Shown: positions 7,855 to 18,786, counted from the stretch's first letter. The stretch: DNA of 44,231 nt from Staphylococcus simiae (GCF_002902085.1 NZ_PPQR01000034.1:1-44231), one strand, 5' to 3'. Program-made: numbers and translations. The notes: generated by a model from the letters alone, not told the origin.

Positions 7855-9140
7855 TACGCTTTGATCTCCAAACGACTGTCTACTTGCTGTTCTAGATTTA
7901 AATATAGTGATGTTGTTTCGTTTATACTATCTAAAGTAATATTTTCAACTATATCTAACATATCAAAAACACTTACACCTTCAAAATACAATTTAGTATA
8001 TTGATTAGCAATATATTCTGGAGAATTCAAACTAGAAATAAACTCACCAATGAATTGTTTTTTTAGTAATTCAAATGCTTGTTGATCTTGTAAATTACCT
8101 TTATATGTCATTATTTCATTTAACAATAGTTGTTTTAGTTCATCTGGCTGTTGCGTTGCACTTGTAATGATAGAAAAACTATATGTCGGTTCTAAGACAA
8201 ATTGATAACCAAATGTATCATCAATTAATCCTTTATTTAATAATTGTTGATAAAAATCTGTTTCTTCCCCAAAAATAAGTTCATAGAATAATGACATTTC
8301 CAAATCTCTTTGTACATATTTGTGAGGCTCTTCTGACAATGGTTTATTTTTAAAACCAAGCATTAGTCTTGGTGATTGGATATTCATTTCTTCAGTTACA
8401 AATGTTTGGTTAACTTCTTCAGGCTCATCAATTATAGCTCTTGCTATTTTCGGTTGATCCGTTTTATTACGTTTATTTTCATGTTCTTCTACTATTTGAC
8501 AAATATCATTAGGATTAACATCTCCAACAACAAATAACACCATATTAGAGGGATGATAAAACGTTTCATAACATAAATATAAGTCATCTTTCGTAATATC
8601 ATATATACTTTCTACACTACCAGCAATATCAACGCGTATAGGATGCTTTGAGTACATCGCACGTAAAGTATTAAACATCAATTTATATCCAGGTTGCTCC
8701 TGATACATTTTAATTTCTTCTGCAATGATACCTTTTTCTTTATCAACTGTTTCTTTAGTGAAGTATGGCGTTTCTACCATCGTTAACAAACGTTCAATAT
8801 TACTTTTAATATTATCAGTAGCACTAAACAAATAACTTGTACGGTCAAAACTAGTAAACGCGTTTGCTTGAGCATTGTTTTCAGCGAATGCTGTAAATAA
8901 GTCTTCTTCTTCTTTTTCGAATAGTTTATGTTCTAAAAAATGAGCAACACCATCTGGTACAGTAACATACTGGTTTTGTCCTAATGGTTTAAATTCATTA
9001 TCTAAAGAACCAAACTGTGTAGTATATGTGACAAACGTCTTTTGAAATCCTGCTTTAGGTATAATAAATAATCGTAAACCATTATCTAATTTCTTCTCAT
9101 ATACCCTTTCATCTATTTGTTCATAATAATGTTGCTTCAT
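7854..9140 (-). CDS. ymfH: M16 zinc peptidase YmfH (catalytic partner)
   Basis: 428-aa M16-family (pitrilysin/MPP-like) metalloprotease. The inverted zinc motif HxxEH is present at 67-71 (HFLEH), and a suitable third ligand, E141 or E142 in IIAEEIKMY, lies about 74 residues downstream. It overlaps ymfF by 4 nt (ATGA). In M16 pairs one subunit carries the zinc site and the other an inactive fold, which is what is seen with ymfF. The physiological substrate is unknown; relatives process peptides (for example AlbE/AlbF of subtilosin export). Confidence 0.93.
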   Translation of the reverse strand: MKQHYYEQIDERVYEKKLDNGLRLFIIPKAGFQKTFVTYTTQFGSLDNEFKPLGQNQYVTVPDGVAHFLEHKLFEKEEEDLFTAFAENNAQANAFTSFDRTSYLFSATDNIKSNIERLLTMVETPYFTKETVDKEKGIIAEEIKMYQEQPGYKLMFNTLRAMYSKHPIRVDIAGSVESIYDITKDDLYLCYETFYHPSNMVLFVVGDVNPNDICQIVEEHENKRNKTDQPKIARAIIDEPEEVNQTFVTEEMNIQSPRLMLGFKNKPLSEEPHKYVQRDLEMSLFYELIFGEETDFYQQLLNKGLIDDTFGYQFVLEPTYSFSIITSATQQPDELKQLLLNEIMTYKGNLQDQQAFELLKKQFIGEFISSLNSPEYIANQYTKLYFEGVSVFDMLDIVENITLDSINETTSLYLNLEQQVDSRLEIKA

Positions 9141-10408
9141 TCATCGTCACCTCTTTTGGTTAATACATAAACTGTATCTAAATATGCCTCTTTTGCAACG
9201 GCCATAATATCTTGATAATTTACATTACTGATTTCTTTTATAAAATCATCCTTTGTTTGCGGATGATCCAACAAAATTTGGTTATGCATAATTTCGATAA
9301 TACTTTTTGGTCTATCTTCAGATTCAAATCTATGGGATATAATTATTTTTTTTGCCAGCTCTAACTTTTCTTCAGAGAATTCTCCATTCGCAAGTTTATT
9401 AAATTCCGATATAATAGTTTGTTTTGCTATTTCATATTTATCACTTGAAACACCACTTAAGACAAATAAATAGCCATTTTTACCATCAATTTGCGAATGA
9501 ATAGAATATGCCAAACTTTGTTTTTCTCTCACTTCATTAAATAATACAGATGATGGATCTCCACCGAACATCATATTAAAAACAACAAACGCTGCATAAT
9601 TTTTATCGCCATATTTAGTATTAAATCGATATCCTAAATTTAATTTAGCTTGATCGACTTCATCGTAAGCAACAATATAATTAGGCTCTGTAACACTTAT
9701 ATTTTTTGAATTATTTCTCTGTTGCAATGTGGTAGCAAATGGTCTTATTGGAAACATATTTTTTATTTTAGTTACTACTTCTGAATCATCAACATTCCCA
9801 ACTACATACACTGCACAGTTGTCATTATTAATCATTGATTGATATGTTTGATATAAACTTTGCGCAGTAATATGTGGTATTTGTTCTATTTGCCCAGTTG
9901 ATAAATATTTGTATGCTTCATCTTCAAACATATGATCTAACATTTTTAAAAATGAATATTGTGCTTTGTTATCCACCATTGCTTCTATTTTCTTTTGTAG
10001 TAACGTTTTCTCTTGTTCAACAATATTAGTATCAAACGCATTATCCTTAATTAAAGGATTCCAAATGATTTCATATAATAAGTTTAATCCTTGTTCAAGC
10101 AGAGATTCATGATTTTTTAAATAACGCTCATTGACAATTTCTAATGATAACGTAATAACATGCTGATCTTTAAATTTCGTAACTGTGCTATTTACATAAG
10201 CACCGTATAACTCTGCCAAATGATTATTAAACAATTTATCTGTCGGCCATAATTTTGTAGCTCGTACTAAAATTTTACTTAATAATGAACGTGCTGTTAT
10301 TGTGTCGTAGTCTAAAGGTGCCATAAATTTAAAAACAATTGTTGTTGTCTTAAATTTTGTTGTTGGTGCAATATTTATATGTATATTGGATGATGAACTT
10401 TTTTCCAA
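9137..10408 (-). CDS. ymfF: M16-like protein YmfF (non-catalytic partner)
   Basis: 423-aa protein of the M16 fold. The segment where HxxEH should occur (about 45-75, LFNNHLAELYGAYV) lacks the motif, so it probably serves as the inactive half of a heterodimer with YmfH. The start is TTG at 10406-10408, with AAGGAG 8 nt upstream. It follows ymfC by 28 bp and overlaps ymfH by 4 nt. Confidence 0.9.
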   Translation of the reverse strand: MEKSSSSNIHINIAPTTKFKTTTIVFKFMAPLDYDTITARSLLSKILVRATKLWPTDKLFNNHLAELYGAYVNSTVTKFKDQHVITLSLEIVNERYLKNHESLLEQGLNLLYEIIWNPLIKDNAFDTNIVEQEKTLLQKKIEAMVDNKAQYSFLKMLDHMFEDEAYKYLSTGQIEQIPHITAQSLYQTYQSMINNDNCAVYVVGNVDDSEVVTKIKNMFPIRPFATTLQQRNNSKNISVTEPNYIVAYDEVDQAKLNLGYRFNTKYGDKNYAAFVVFNMMFGGDPSSVLFNEVREKQSLAYSIHSQIDGKNGYLFVLSGVSSDKYEIAKQTIISEFNKLANGEFSEEKLELAKKIIISHRFESEDRPKSIIEIMHNQILLDHPQTKDDFIKEISNVNYQDIMAVAKEAYLDTVYVLTKRGDDE

Positions 10409-10436
10409 GTTATTAACTCCTTTATTATGTGTATAA

Positions 10437-11150
10437 CTATATTTTTCGAGATAACTTAAATTGTACTAAGCTATTTTTCATATAATTTAATGAATATAAT
10501 ACCGGTTCATTACATTCATTATAATGTGTTATTTTTAATAAAATTAATCCTTCATGCAATGATGCATTTAAAACTTCTGAAATACGCGGTTCATAGTTAA
10601 CCGCTTCAATTTCTGTATCAGCATAACAAATATTATGTCCACTTTGTGTTTTAATTGCACTTAAAATTGAACCGTTACTCATTTGATAACCCGTGCAAGT
10701 CAAATTTTTTTTGGCAATTTTATCCATGCAATAAACAACAGGATTACCATTAGCTGTTCTTAATCGTTCGATAAGAGTGATAGCATCACCATCTTTAACA
10801 TTTAATAATGATGCATCTAATGACGTTGCAGGTTGTTCATCAAAATTTAAATATTCGGTACCACTTTCATACCCAGCATTTTTAATCATTTGTCCGATGC
10901 TTACTAATTCATTTAATGGATAAAAGAAAGGGGGTAGTGTTTTCACACTTGTACCCTCTTCAAAATTATCTTTAATGACTTGTTCAGTAATTAATGACTT
11001 AATTGCTTCATTGACATCATCAGTTTTAACATTTAATTGTCGAGCAATAGTTAAATCACTTGGTAAAGTTTCACCATTATGTAATTTATTTTGCTCTATC
11101 AAATTTAAAATGTATTGTTTTACTTTATAAATAGCGTTTACTTCTGACAT
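10437..11150 (-). CDS. ymfC: GntR-family regulator (HTH plus UTRA)
   Basis: 237-aa transcription factor with an N-terminal winged helix of GntR type (about 6-72, including LPSDLTIARQLNVKTDDV) and a C-terminal UTRA ligand domain (about 90-235). Ligand and targets are unknown; its position directly before ymfF-ymfH-ymfI makes local control a reasonable guess. The ATG is 2 nt after the spoIIIE stop with GAGGTGT upstream, so it is probably cotranscribed with spoIIIE. Confidence 0.9.
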   Translation of the reverse strand: MSEVNAIYKVKQYILNLIEQNKLHNGETLPSDLTIARQLNVKTDDVNEAIKSLITEQVIKDNFEEGTSVKTLPPFFYPLNELVSIGQMIKNAGYESGTEYLNFDEQPATSLDASLLNVKDGDAITLIERLRTANGNPVVYCMDKIAKKNLTCTGYQMSNGSILSAIKTQSGHNICYADTEIEAVNYEPRISEVLNASLHEGLILLKITHYNECNEPVLYSLNYMKNSLVQFKLSRKI

Positions 11151-11152
11151 TG

Positions 11153-13537
11153 TTACACCTCGTCATTATTTAGATCAATTAATACCTGTCTTGGCTTACT
11201 ACCTTTTTGTGGACCAATCACTTGATTACGTTCTAAATCGTCCATCAATCTTGACGCTCTATTATAACCAATTCTGAATTGACGTTGTAGTAGTGACGTA
11301 CTTGCTTTTTGTTGTTCAATAACAAATAAATATGCGTCATCATATAAGGCATCTTCACTTTTCATCTCAGATTTATCAACTGGTGCATCAGGTTCCATTT
11401 CTTTAACATAATTCGCTTGCTGTTGTTGGACAACGTAATTTACAACATCTTGAACTTCTTGATCACTTAAAAATGCACCTTGAATCCTAGTTTGAGTAGA
11501 ATCACCATTACCAACATAAAGCATATCACCTTTACCTAACAATTTCTCTGCACCACCAGTGCCTATGATTGTTCGTGAGTCTGTTTGCGAACTAACAGCA
11601 AAAGCAATTCGTGATGGTATATTATTTTTAATAATTCCTGTTATAACATCAACAGATGGTCTTTGTGTTGCAACGATTAAATGTATACCCGCTGCACGTG
11701 CCATTTGTGTAATACGCTGTATGGCATTTTCCACTTCTTTACCAGCAACCATCATTAAGTCAGCTAATTCATCGACGATTACAACGATATATGGTAGTTC
11801 TGCTTGTTTTTCATCTAATTCTTGATTTTGTTTACGTATAAAAGCATTATACCCTTTAATATTTCTAGTTGAAGAATGTTGGAATAAATCATAACGTCTT
11901 TCCATCTCTGCAACGATCTTTTCTAAAGCTTGTGCGGCTTTATGTGGATTTGTCACAACTGGAATTAATAGATGCGGAATGCCATTATAAACATTTAATT
12001 CAACCATTTTCGGATCAATTAACATTAATTTAACTTCGTGCGGTTTAGCGTTTAATAAAATACTTGTAATGATGCCATTAATACATACAGATTTACCACT
12101 ACCTGTCGAACCAGCTACTAATAAATGTGGCATTTCATCAAGTTGAACAGTAATCGGATCACCTGAGATATCTCTTCCTAACCCAACTTCTAATTTATTA
12201 TTAGACGGAAATTTCTCATCTAAAACTTCTTTAAGAGAAACTAATGAGATTTTCTCATTTGGAACTTCAATACCAACTGCAGATCTACCAGGAATTGGCG
12301 CTTCAATTCTAACGTCTTTAGCAGCTAGTGCCAGTGCAATATCATTATGTAAATTGACAATTTTACTAACTTTAACACCTTGTGCTGGTTGAATTTCATA
12401 TTGTGTAACTGCAGGTCCAATTTTAATCTGCGTCACTTTGGCATTAACGCCAAAATCTTTCATTGTATTTTCTAAAATTTGACCTTTACGTTGTACTTCA
12501 CTTTTAGAAGTTGCTTGTTGTTTAGCTGGTTGATTTAATAATGTTAATGGTGGTATAACATATTCAACATTCGTAACTTCTCCCGCTTCTACAATAGATC
12601 CTTCAACTTCTGAGTTGCCATCGTTTTCTAATGACTGCTGTGTATTATTTTTATCAGAAAGTCTTCCTTCAGCTGTATCACTTGATTTATTATTATCTTG
12701 ATTATATAAACGTTTCTTGCGAGAGGATTGTTGAGGTTGTTCTTCACTGTCATCATGACCAAAAATAGGTATTGGTCTATCATTAGATACTTCAGAGACT
12801 TCAGGTAAGTCGCTTACGTCTTTAACAGTTACTTCATTTACTCTTTGCTCCTCAGCTTTTTGTGATTTAAGTTGTGATTTCTCCTCTTTTTTCTTTGCAC
12901 GTTGTTCAGAACGCGCTTGCATTTTGATTTTCATAGTACTAAGCCATGATTTAATATTTTCTAAAACAATTTTAGATACATCTCTATGGCGATGATTAGT
13001 TAATAAAATCATACTAGAAATAAGTAATAAAAGTGTAATTAATACAACTCCAACAATTGAAATTAATGGTTCACTAAGAATGAATAAATAATACCCTAAA
13101 ACACCTCCACCAAAATTAGGGAACATGGTTTGTTCATATGATTTGTATACGTATGTTAGTACAGGTTCACGTTCAGATTTAATCCCACTGTTGAAATAAT
13201 ATATAAGTTGACATAAAAATAGTAGCGCAAATTGTAACACAATTGAACCTATAGTTCTTCTAGATTTAGGAATACGCTTAGAATATGTTAGATAACCTGT
13301 TGATAATAACACTAAGATATACGTTAAATATCTACTAAATCCAAATAAATAATTAAAGAAGCTATCAATGACACGTCCAATAATTCCTAATTGGAAAATC
13401 CCTAAAATAACTAAGATAACTACTAAGATGGCTATGACATATCTTATAGGATTATCATTTTGTTTTTTTCTAGAATTTGTGCGTCTTTTTGTTGTTCCTT
13501 TTTTCTTTGATGTGGTTTTTCTTTTGGTTTGTGGCAA
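11153..13537 (-). CDS. spoIIIE: DNA translocase SpoIIIE/FtsK family
   Basis: Septal DNA pump that clears chromosome ends from the closing division site. About 794 aa: a basic N-terminus, membrane helices within about 30-180, a low-complexity charged linker (about 205-320), the RecA-like motor with Walker A GSTGSGKS at about 476-483 and Walker [11 protein letters not shown], and a C-terminal gamma winged helix (about 730-790) that reads chromosomal polarity signals. I chose TTG at 13535-13537 because AGGAGG is 8 nt upstream; a GTG three codons earlier overlaps that site. Staphylococci also have a longer FtsK elsewhere; the length here fits SpoIIIE. Confidence 0.95.
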   Translation of the reverse strand: MPQTKRKTTSKKKGTTKRRTNSRKKQNDNPIRYVIAILVVILVILGIFQLGIIGRVIDSFFNYLFGFSRYLTYILVLLSTGYLTYSKRIPKSRRTIGSIVLQFALLFLCQLIYYFNSGIKSEREPVLTYVYKSYEQTMFPNFGGGVLGYYLFILSEPLISIVGVVLITLLLLISSMILLTNHRHRDVSKIVLENIKSWLSTMKIKMQARSEQRAKKKEEKSQLKSQKAEEQRVNEVTVKDVSDLPEVSEVSNDRPIPIFGHDDSEEQPQQSSRKKRLYNQDNNKSSDTAEGRLSDKNNTQQSLENDGNSEVEGSIVEAGEVTNVEYVIPPLTLLNQPAKQQATSKSEVQRKGQILENTMKDFGVNAKVTQIKIGPAVTQYEIQPAQGVKVSKIVNLHNDIALALAAKDVRIEAPIPGRSAVGIEVPNEKISLVSLKEVLDEKFPSNNKLEVGLGRDISGDPITVQLDEMPHLLVAGSTGSGKSVCINGIITSILLNAKPHEVKLMLIDPKMVELNVYNGIPHLLIPVVTNPHKAAQALEKIVAEMERRYDLFQHSSTRNIKGYNAFIRKQNQELDEKQAELPYIVVIVDELADLMMVAGKEVENAIQRITQMARAAGIHLIVATQRPSVDVITGIIKNNIPSRIAFAVSSQTDSRTIIGTGGAEKLLGKGDMLYVGNGDSTQTRIQGAFLSDQEVQDVVNYVVQQQQANYVKEMEPDAPVDKSEMKSEDALYDDAYLFVIEQQKASTSLLQRQFRIGYNRASRLMDDLERNQVIGPQKGSKPRQVLIDLNNDEV

Positions 13538-13598
13538 TTGAGACACCTCCTTCTTGTTAAAATTATATGGTGATAAATCATTTTATTATGAGACGTCG

Positions 13599-13736
13599 AA
13601 AGAGGTAAGAACAACCTCACTTGTAACTAATTCATCAATTGAAATAACACAAAACATTATTTCAACTATATTAGTATAAAATATAAAGTCATAGTAAATA
13701 CTAAATTTATATTTTGTGAATTGTTCTAACCTCTTT
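13599..13736 (-). promoter_or_regulatory. Candidate structured leader before spoIIIE
   Basis: A 16-base inverted repeat with one mismatch (13599-13614 against 13721-13736) encloses a perfect 9-bp hairpin (13639-13647 / 13657-13665). The inner end of the first arm can alternatively fold on its own (GAGGT/ACCTC). It lies 60-200 nt upstream of spoIIIE. No T-run follows, so it is not an ordinary terminator; alternatively the hairpins belong to the rnjB 3' end. Confidence 0.4.
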
Positions 13737-13755
13737 TAATGTTTGTTAATTAAGA

Positions 13756-15429
13756 TTATATTTCTGATATAACTGGAATAATCATAGGACGACGTTTAGT
13801 ACTTTCAAATAATAGCCTACTAATTTGGTCTCTCATATTTTGTTTAATTTCAGACCATTCAATACGCTTTTCTTGTAAGCCAGCTTCTACAATTTCACGC
13901 ACTTTATCTTCTGCCTCTTGTAGCAAATCTTCACTTTCTCTAACGTAAACAAAGCCTCTTGATTGAATTTCTGGACCAGCTGCAATTTTTCTATTTTTAG
14001 GATCTAATGTCACAACAGCTATAAATATACCGTCTTCAGCTAATAAATGTCTATCTCGTAATACGATATTACCTACATCACCGACGCCTATACCATCTAT
14101 CAAGATATTTCCTGATGTAACTTTTTCATTTAAGATCATATTTTTACCATCATAATTAATAACGTCACCTTTTTCTACAAGGAAGATCTTTTCTGGAGAT
14201 ACACCAGCCTCTGCTGCTAACTTCGCATGAGCAATTTGCATTTTAAATTCACCTTGTACCGGTATAAAGAACTCAGGTTTCATTATATTTAACATCATTT
14301 TTAATTCTTCCATACATCCATGACTAGATGCATGGATTTTTTTATTATTTGGAATAATATGTGCACCGGCACGTACCAATTCATTTAAAGTATCTGCAAT
14401 AATCACTTCCATATTAGCTGAAGCTGTAATTGCTAAAAATACTGAATCTCCTTTTTCTATATTCATAATTTTATGTTTGTGTTGAGCCATTTGACTTAAA
14501 GCTTCGACTGGCTCACCTTGCATTCCTGTAGCAATGATAATAACTTCATTCTTAGGATAGTTATCAACTTCCGTAATTGGAATTAGTAAATCTTTGGGAA
14601 TATCAAAATATCCCATTTTTCTAGCAATATTAAATGAACTTTCTAAAGAACGACCTAAGAAAGATACTTTTCTATTTAATCTACTAGCTATATTTAATAC
14701 TTGTTGGATACGAATAAAATTAGAAGCATAGCATGATACGATTAAACGTCCATGTACTTTAGCGAATGCGTCATACATATGATGTTCAATAACATTTTCA
14801 GGTGTATTGTACCCTGGTTTCTCCGCTTCAGTTGAGTCACTGATTAACACAAAAACGCCCTCTTCTCCAATTTCAGACATACGTTTAAAATCTGGAGCAT
14901 AATGACCATGTAAACTTTGATCAAATTTAAATTCTCCTGTGTATACGATTGAACCATAAGAAGTATGGATACAAACACCTAAACTATCTGGAATACTATG
15001 TGTAGTGTTAAAGAAACTTACATTGACATTCTTGAATCTCATAATAGAATCATGGTTCACAGTATAATAGCGTACTTTTTTATCAATGTTACGGGCTTTC
15101 ATACTTTCTTTTACTAACGCTATTGTTAATTTTGAACCATATACTGGTGCATCTAATTGTTCAAGAACGTAACTCACCGCGCCAATAGCATGTTCGTGTC
15201 CATGAGTTAAGAATATACCTTTTAATTTATCTTTATTTTCAATTACATAAGAAATATCAGGAATAACAATATCTATCCCTAACATTTCATCTTCTGGAAA
15301 CATTAATCCAGCATCTAACATAAACATTTCATCGTCTACTTCAACGATGTACATATTTTTAGCTATTTCGCCAACACCACCGAGTGGAATAATGCGAATA
15401 TCTTTATTATTTTTCTTTATTAAACTCAA
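13756..15429 (-). CDS. rnjB: Ribonuclease J2
   Basis: Metallo-beta-lactamase/beta-CASP ribonuclease subunit that pairs with RNase J1 in 5'-end RNA decay and rRNA maturation. 557 aa. The metal motif is degenerate: residues 76-81 are HGHEHA where J1-type enzymes have HxHxDH, and the late motif reads SSHGC. This agrees with J2 being a weakly active or structural partner. The start is TTG at 15427-15429, 7 nt after AGGAGG; the upstream in-frame extension contains the ribosome site itself. Monocistronic, with 711 bp of upstream DNA. Confidence 0.96.
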   Translation of the reverse strand: MSLIKKNNKDIRIIPLGGVGEIAKNMYIVEVDDEMFMLDAGLMFPEDEMLGIDIVIPDISYVIENKDKLKGIFLTHGHEHAIGAVSYVLEQLDAPVYGSKLTIALVKESMKARNIDKKVRYYTVNHDSIMRFKNVNVSFFNTTHSIPDSLGVCIHTSYGSIVYTGEFKFDQSLHGHYAPDFKRMSEIGEEGVFVLISDSTEAEKPGYNTPENVIEHHMYDAFAKVHGRLIVSCYASNFIRIQQVLNIASRLNRKVSFLGRSLESSFNIARKMGYFDIPKDLLIPITEVDNYPKNEVIIIATGMQGEPVEALSQMAQHKHKIMNIEKGDSVFLAITASANMEVIIADTLNELVRAGAHIIPNNKKIHASSHGCMEELKMMLNIMKPEFFIPVQGEFKMQIAHAKLAAEAGVSPEKIFLVEKGDVINYDGKNMILNEKVTSGNILIDGIGVGDVGNIVLRDRHLLAEDGIFIAVVTLDPKNRKIAAGPEIQSRGFVYVRESEDLLQEAEDKVREIVEAGLQEKRIEWSEIKQNMRDQISRLLFESTKRRPMIIPVISEI

Positions 15430-15478
15430 AATTTTACCTCCTAAATTTGTTGCCCGTCCATATATAAACTCACCATTT

Positions 15479-15507
15479 ATTATAAGTGAAAACACGCATG
15501 ATGTACA
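15479..15507 (-). promoter_or_regulatory. Candidate promoter of rnjB
   Basis: A perfect TATAAT on the minus strand (15479-15484), with a 17-nt spacer to TGTACA, four of six to the -35 consensus. The transcript would start about 45 nt before the TTG start. Confidence 0.5.
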
Positions 15508-15537
15508 CTATTATTCACTTTGATATCATTCCGCTTA

Positions 15538-15708
15538 TCATAAATAACGATGAAAATTATTTTTGATACCATTTCTATTCATATCATCAACATTAGAGAA
15601 TTATTGTGGTTGAAATTTTTCTTTATGTAATAGAAATGTTAGTTCAAGTTGACTTACAATTGCATTTGTATATTGTTATACATCTTTATCGTCACTATTA
15701 AGTGTCAT
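15538..15708 (-). pseudogene. Possible remnant of a small gene
   Basis: A minus-strand frame from ATG 15706-15708 reads MTLNSDDKDV, TAA, QYTNAIVSQLELTFLLHKEK then FQPQ, TAA, FSNVDDMNRNGIKNNF and ends at TGA 15538-15540. Both internal stops could derive from CAA or GAA by one change, and the residues look protein-like. But it is only 57 codons, the ribosome site is poor, and two internal stops over this length is not statistically unusual. Family not recognised. Confidence 0.18.
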
Positions 15709-15828
15709 TGTCCTATTTCAAACCGTTATTAAAAAATACTTATTTTTATACTAACATTCTTACTTCTGAATTTTTATCATCATAGAAATAATATTGAAGT
15801 CAATTGTCAAAAAAATTGATTCCGCAGA

Positions 15829-15894
15829 TGCTGGTCTGGAGCATTAATGTAAGATTGACATGTGTTTTTACATATGAGTCCTATCAGACCAGCA
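15829..15894. repeat. Isolated inverted repeat upstream of rnjB
   Basis: A perfect 10-bp inverted repeat (TGCTGGTCTG / CAGACCAGCA) encloses 46 nt that contain a smaller hairpin (CATGTG/CATATG, 15859-15876). The GC content of the arms stands out against the surroundings. No T-run follows on either strand. Function unknown. Confidence 0.5.
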
Positions 15895-16058
15895 AGACAT
15901 AAAATGATGATCTATTAATATTTTATAATTAAGGATCCACATAGTGACTGATTATCTTATTATATGAATTATAAAAGCTGTTTATCCAGATCACATATTC
16001 ATTCCTCAATTTTAAAGACTAAAATAAACATTTGAATCTAAACGTTTATATTCCTCGT

Positions 16059-16099
16059 AAAAAAACTGCTGAACAATCATTAAGATTATTCAACAGTTT
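16059..16099 (-). terminator. pnp intrinsic terminator
   Basis: Minus strand: AAACTGTTGAATAATC, a 5-nt loop, GATTGTTCAGCAGTTT, then a T-run. Sixteen pairs including two G-U. It is about 40 nt past the pnp stop. Confidence 0.9.
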
Positions 16100-16140
16100 C
16101 ATAATTAAAAACAGACTAACATTAACTTGTCAGATACTCA

Positions 16141-18240
16141 TTATTTCTCGTCCAATACTTTATGTGACGCATTAGCACGACCTTGTTTATCAATTTCAGT
16201 TATTTTAACTTCTATTGTATCTCCAATTTTTAATACATCTTCTACTTTATTAATTCTATCTTTAGAAATTTGTGAAATATGAAGTAATGCATCTTTACCA
16301 GGGAATAGTTCAACAAATGCACCGTATTTTTCAATACGTCTAACTTTTGCGTTGTACACTTGTCCTACTTCAGCTTCACGTGTAATGTCTTCAATGATTT
16401 CACGTGCACGATTAATCATATCTTGATCAACTGCACCAATAAAGATTGTACCATCTTGTTCAATGTCTAATTTAACACCAGTTTCATCAATGATTTCATT
16501 AATTTTCTTACCACCTGGCCCAATAACATCTCTGATTTTCTCAGGTTTAATCGTCATTGTGACAACTTTTGGTGCATAAGCACTTAATTCTGAACGTGGT
16601 TGATCTATCGTTTGTAACATATGATCCATAATTTCTAAACGTCCACGTCTTGCTTGTTCTAAGGCTTCTTCAATGATTTCACGTGTTAAACCATTTATTT
16701 TAATATCCATTTGAATGGCAGTAATACCTTCTTTAGTACCAGCTACTTTAAAGTCCATATCACCTAAAGCATCTTCCATACCTTGAATATCAGTTAAAAT
16801 TGTATAACTATCATCTCTTGTAACTAGACCCATAGCAATACCAGCAACCGGCGCCTTGATTGGAACACCCGCATCCATTAATGCTAATGTTGATCCGCAA
16901 ATAGACGCTTGAGATGAAGAACCATTTGATTCTAGTACTTCACTGACGATACGTACTGTATATGGGAAATCAGCAATATCTGGAATGATATATTTTAAAG
17001 CTCTTTCACCTAATGCGCCATGTCCAATTTCACGTCTACCAGGTGCACGAACTGGACCAGTTTCCCCAACTGAGAAATTAGGAAAATTATAATGATGCAT
17101 AAATCGTTTTTCTTCTTCAGGACCAATGCCATCTATTAATTGGTAATCACCTAATGCACCTAAAGTCAATACAGATAACGCTTGAGTTTGTCCACGAGTG
17201 AATAAACCTGAACCGTGAGCTCTTGGTAATAAACCTACTTCTGAATCTAATGGTCTAATCTCATCTGGTTTACGGCCATCTGGTCTTACTTTATCTTCAG
17301 CAATTAATTGTCTTACTTGTTCTTTAATTAAATCATTGATAATACTATTAACTTCTTTAATTAATAATTCATTATCAGGATCTTCTTCATTTATAAATTC
17401 AGCAACAATGTCATCTCTAATAGCATCTAAATTATCATCACGTTGCTGTTTATCGAATGTCAATACAGCATCTTTTAGACCTTTTTGCTCTGTTAATGCT
17501 GTAATACGTTCTACTAATGCTTCATCACGTTCAACAGGTATAAATTCACTTTTAACGGGTTGAATATGATCTATAATTTGTTGTTGAAATTCTACTAATC
17601 GTTGAATTTCTTGATGCCCAAAGAAGATAGCTTCCAGCATTTCGCTTTCAGTAATTTCACTAGCTCCAGCTTCTACCATATTTACAGCATCTTTATGGCC
17701 AGCTACTTCCAAGTCTAATCTTGAAACTTCTTTGTCAGCGACTGTTGGATTAATAACATATTTACCATCAACATATCCAACGTTTACCCCTGCGATAGGT
17801 CCTTGGAATGGAATGTCAGATACACTTAAAGCCATAGATGAGCCTATCATGGCAGCCATTTGTGGTGAACAGTCTGGATCAGCACTTAACACAATATTCA
17901 TGATTTGAACATCATGTTTATAACCTTTAGGGAATAACGGTCTAATCGGTCTATCAATTAAGCGTGCTGTTAATGTTGCATCATCACCTGGTCTACCTTC
18001 ACGTTTTTTAAATCCACCTGGAATTTTACCAGCGGCATACATTTTTTCTTCATAGTTTACTGTTAATGGGAAGAAATCACCATCACGTGGTTCTTTAGAA
18101 GCAGTAGCAGTTGATAATACTACTGTATCACCATAACGTACTAAGACAGCACCGTTAGCTTGTTTAGCCAATTGTCCTGTTTCAATCGTTAAAGATCTGC
18201 CTGCCCATTCAGTTTTAAAAACTTTTTTCTCTTGAGACAT
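16141..18240 (-). CDS. pnp: Polyribonucleotide nucleotidyltransferase (PNPase)
   Basis: Trimeric 3'-5' phosphorolytic exoribonuclease of the RNA-decay machinery. 699 aa: first RNase PH-like domain (about 10-220), alpha-helical linker (about 240-310), second RNase PH-like domain (about 315-545) with the [14 protein letters not shown] region near the active site, KH (about 555-615, [15 protein letters not shown]) and S1 (about 625-695). ATG start with GAGAGGAGA upstream. A promoter is embedded next to an upstream terminator (18296-18325), so it can be expressed separately from rpsO. Confidence 0.98.
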   Translation of the reverse strand: MSQEKKVFKTEWAGRSLTIETGQLAKQANGAVLVRYGDTVVLSTATASKEPRDGDFFPLTVNYEEKMYAAGKIPGGFKKREGRPGDDATLTARLIDRPIRPLFPKGYKHDVQIMNIVLSADPDCSPQMAAMIGSSMALSVSDIPFQGPIAGVNVGYVDGKYVINPTVADKEVSRLDLEVAGHKDAVNMVEAGASEITESEMLEAIFFGHQEIQRLVEFQQQIIDHIQPVKSEFIPVERDEALVERITALTEQKGLKDAVLTFDKQQRDDNLDAIRDDIVAEFINEEDPDNELLIKEVNSIINDLIKEQVRQLIAEDKVRPDGRKPDEIRPLDSEVGLLPRAHGSGLFTRGQTQALSVLTLGALGDYQLIDGIGPEEEKRFMHHYNFPNFSVGETGPVRAPGRREIGHGALGERALKYIIPDIADFPYTVRIVSEVLESNGSSSQASICGSTLALMDAGVPIKAPVAGIAMGLVTRDDSYTILTDIQGMEDALGDMDFKVAGTKEGITAIQMDIKINGLTREIIEEALEQARRGRLEIMDHMLQTIDQPRSELSAYAPKVVTMTIKPEKIRDVIGPGGKKINEIIDETGVKLDIEQDGTIFIGAVDQDMINRAREIIEDITREAEVGQVYNAKVRRIEKYGAFVELFPGKDALLHISQISKDRINKVEDVLKIGDTIEVKITEIDKQGRANASHKVLDEK

Positions 18241-18295
18241 TACGAATCTCCTCTCTTGAATCTAATATTTATATCATATCATTTATTTAGATATT

Positions 18296-18325
18296 TTTAT
18301 ATCAGTGTTATATATAGAATTACAA
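18296..18325 (-). promoter_or_regulatory. Candidate pnp promoter
   Basis: On the minus strand TTGTAA (18320-18325), 18-nt spacer, TATAAA (18296-18301). The -35 begins inside the T-tract of the terminator-like hairpin 18329-18384. Confidence 0.5.
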
Positions 18326-18384
18326 AAAAATAGGATGGGATAGCAATCTATTTTAATAACTAGAGATTATTAACCCACCCTATT
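18322..18384 (-). terminator. Second terminator-like hairpin between rpsO and pnp
   Basis: Arms 18329-18339 and 18374-18384 pair over 11 positions (AATAGGGTGGG with CCCATCCTATT, one G-U) on the minus strand and are followed by seven T. The loop is long (34 nt). It could also be the leader stem-loop through which pnp is controlled. Confidence 0.55.
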
Positions 18385-18462
18385 ATTTGTTAAATTTCAA
18401 AATCTTTCTTTATTAATTTTAGTTATATATTTCAGTCTAAATCATTAGTTAATTCATAAATA

Positions 18463-18499
18463 CAAAAATGAAGGTTGGAACATAAATATGCTCCAACCT
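18463..18499 (-). terminator. rpsO intrinsic terminator
   Basis: Arms 18472-18484 and 18487-18499 (AGGTTGGAGCATA / TATGTTCCAACCT on the minus strand, one G-U), then TTCATTTTTG. It starts about 18 nt past the rpsO stop. Confidence 0.8.
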
Positions 18500-18516
18500 A
18501 AAAGACTATATTAAGA

Positions 18517-18786
18517 TTAACGACGGATACCTAATGATTTAATTAATTCACGGTAACGTTGAATATCTTTACTACGTAAGTAGTTTAATAAATGTCTACG
18601 ACGACCTACCATTTTTAATAATCCACGACGTGAATGGTGGTCTTTTTTGTGTGTACGTAAATGTTCATTTAATGCAGTAATTTCTGCAGTTAAAACAGCG
18701 ATTTGTACTTCTGGAGAACCAGTATCAGTTTCGTGTACACGGTATTCTTTAATAATTTCGTTCTTACGTTCTTGTGAAATTGCCAT
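18517..18786 (-). CDS. rpsO: 30S ribosomal protein S15
   Basis: 89-aa primary 16S rRNA-binding protein of the 30S platform; it matches the bacterial S15 family along its full length ([25 protein letters not shown] and the RR tail). The start is ATG at 18784-18786 with AAGGAGG 7 nt upstream; a longer frame upstream has no ribosome site. The 113 bp between ribF and rpsO would carry its leader. S15 represses its own mRNA in several bacteria; whether this leader does is unknown. Confidence 0.98.
   Translation of the reverse strand: MAISQERKNEIIKEYRVHETDTGSPEVQIAVLTAEITALNEHLRTHKKDHHSRRGLLKMVGRRRHLLNYLRSKDIQRYRELIKSLGIRR

Larger units (their letters stand above)
15430..16140. other. pnp-rnjB intergenic region
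   Basis: A gap of 711 bp. From pnp towards rnjB: the pnp terminator (16059-16099), AT-rich DNA with nothing recognisable, a hairpin with GC-rich ends and a 46-nt loop (15829-15894), a possible small decayed frame (15538-15708, minus), and the rnjB promoter (about 15480-15507). Confidence 0.55.
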
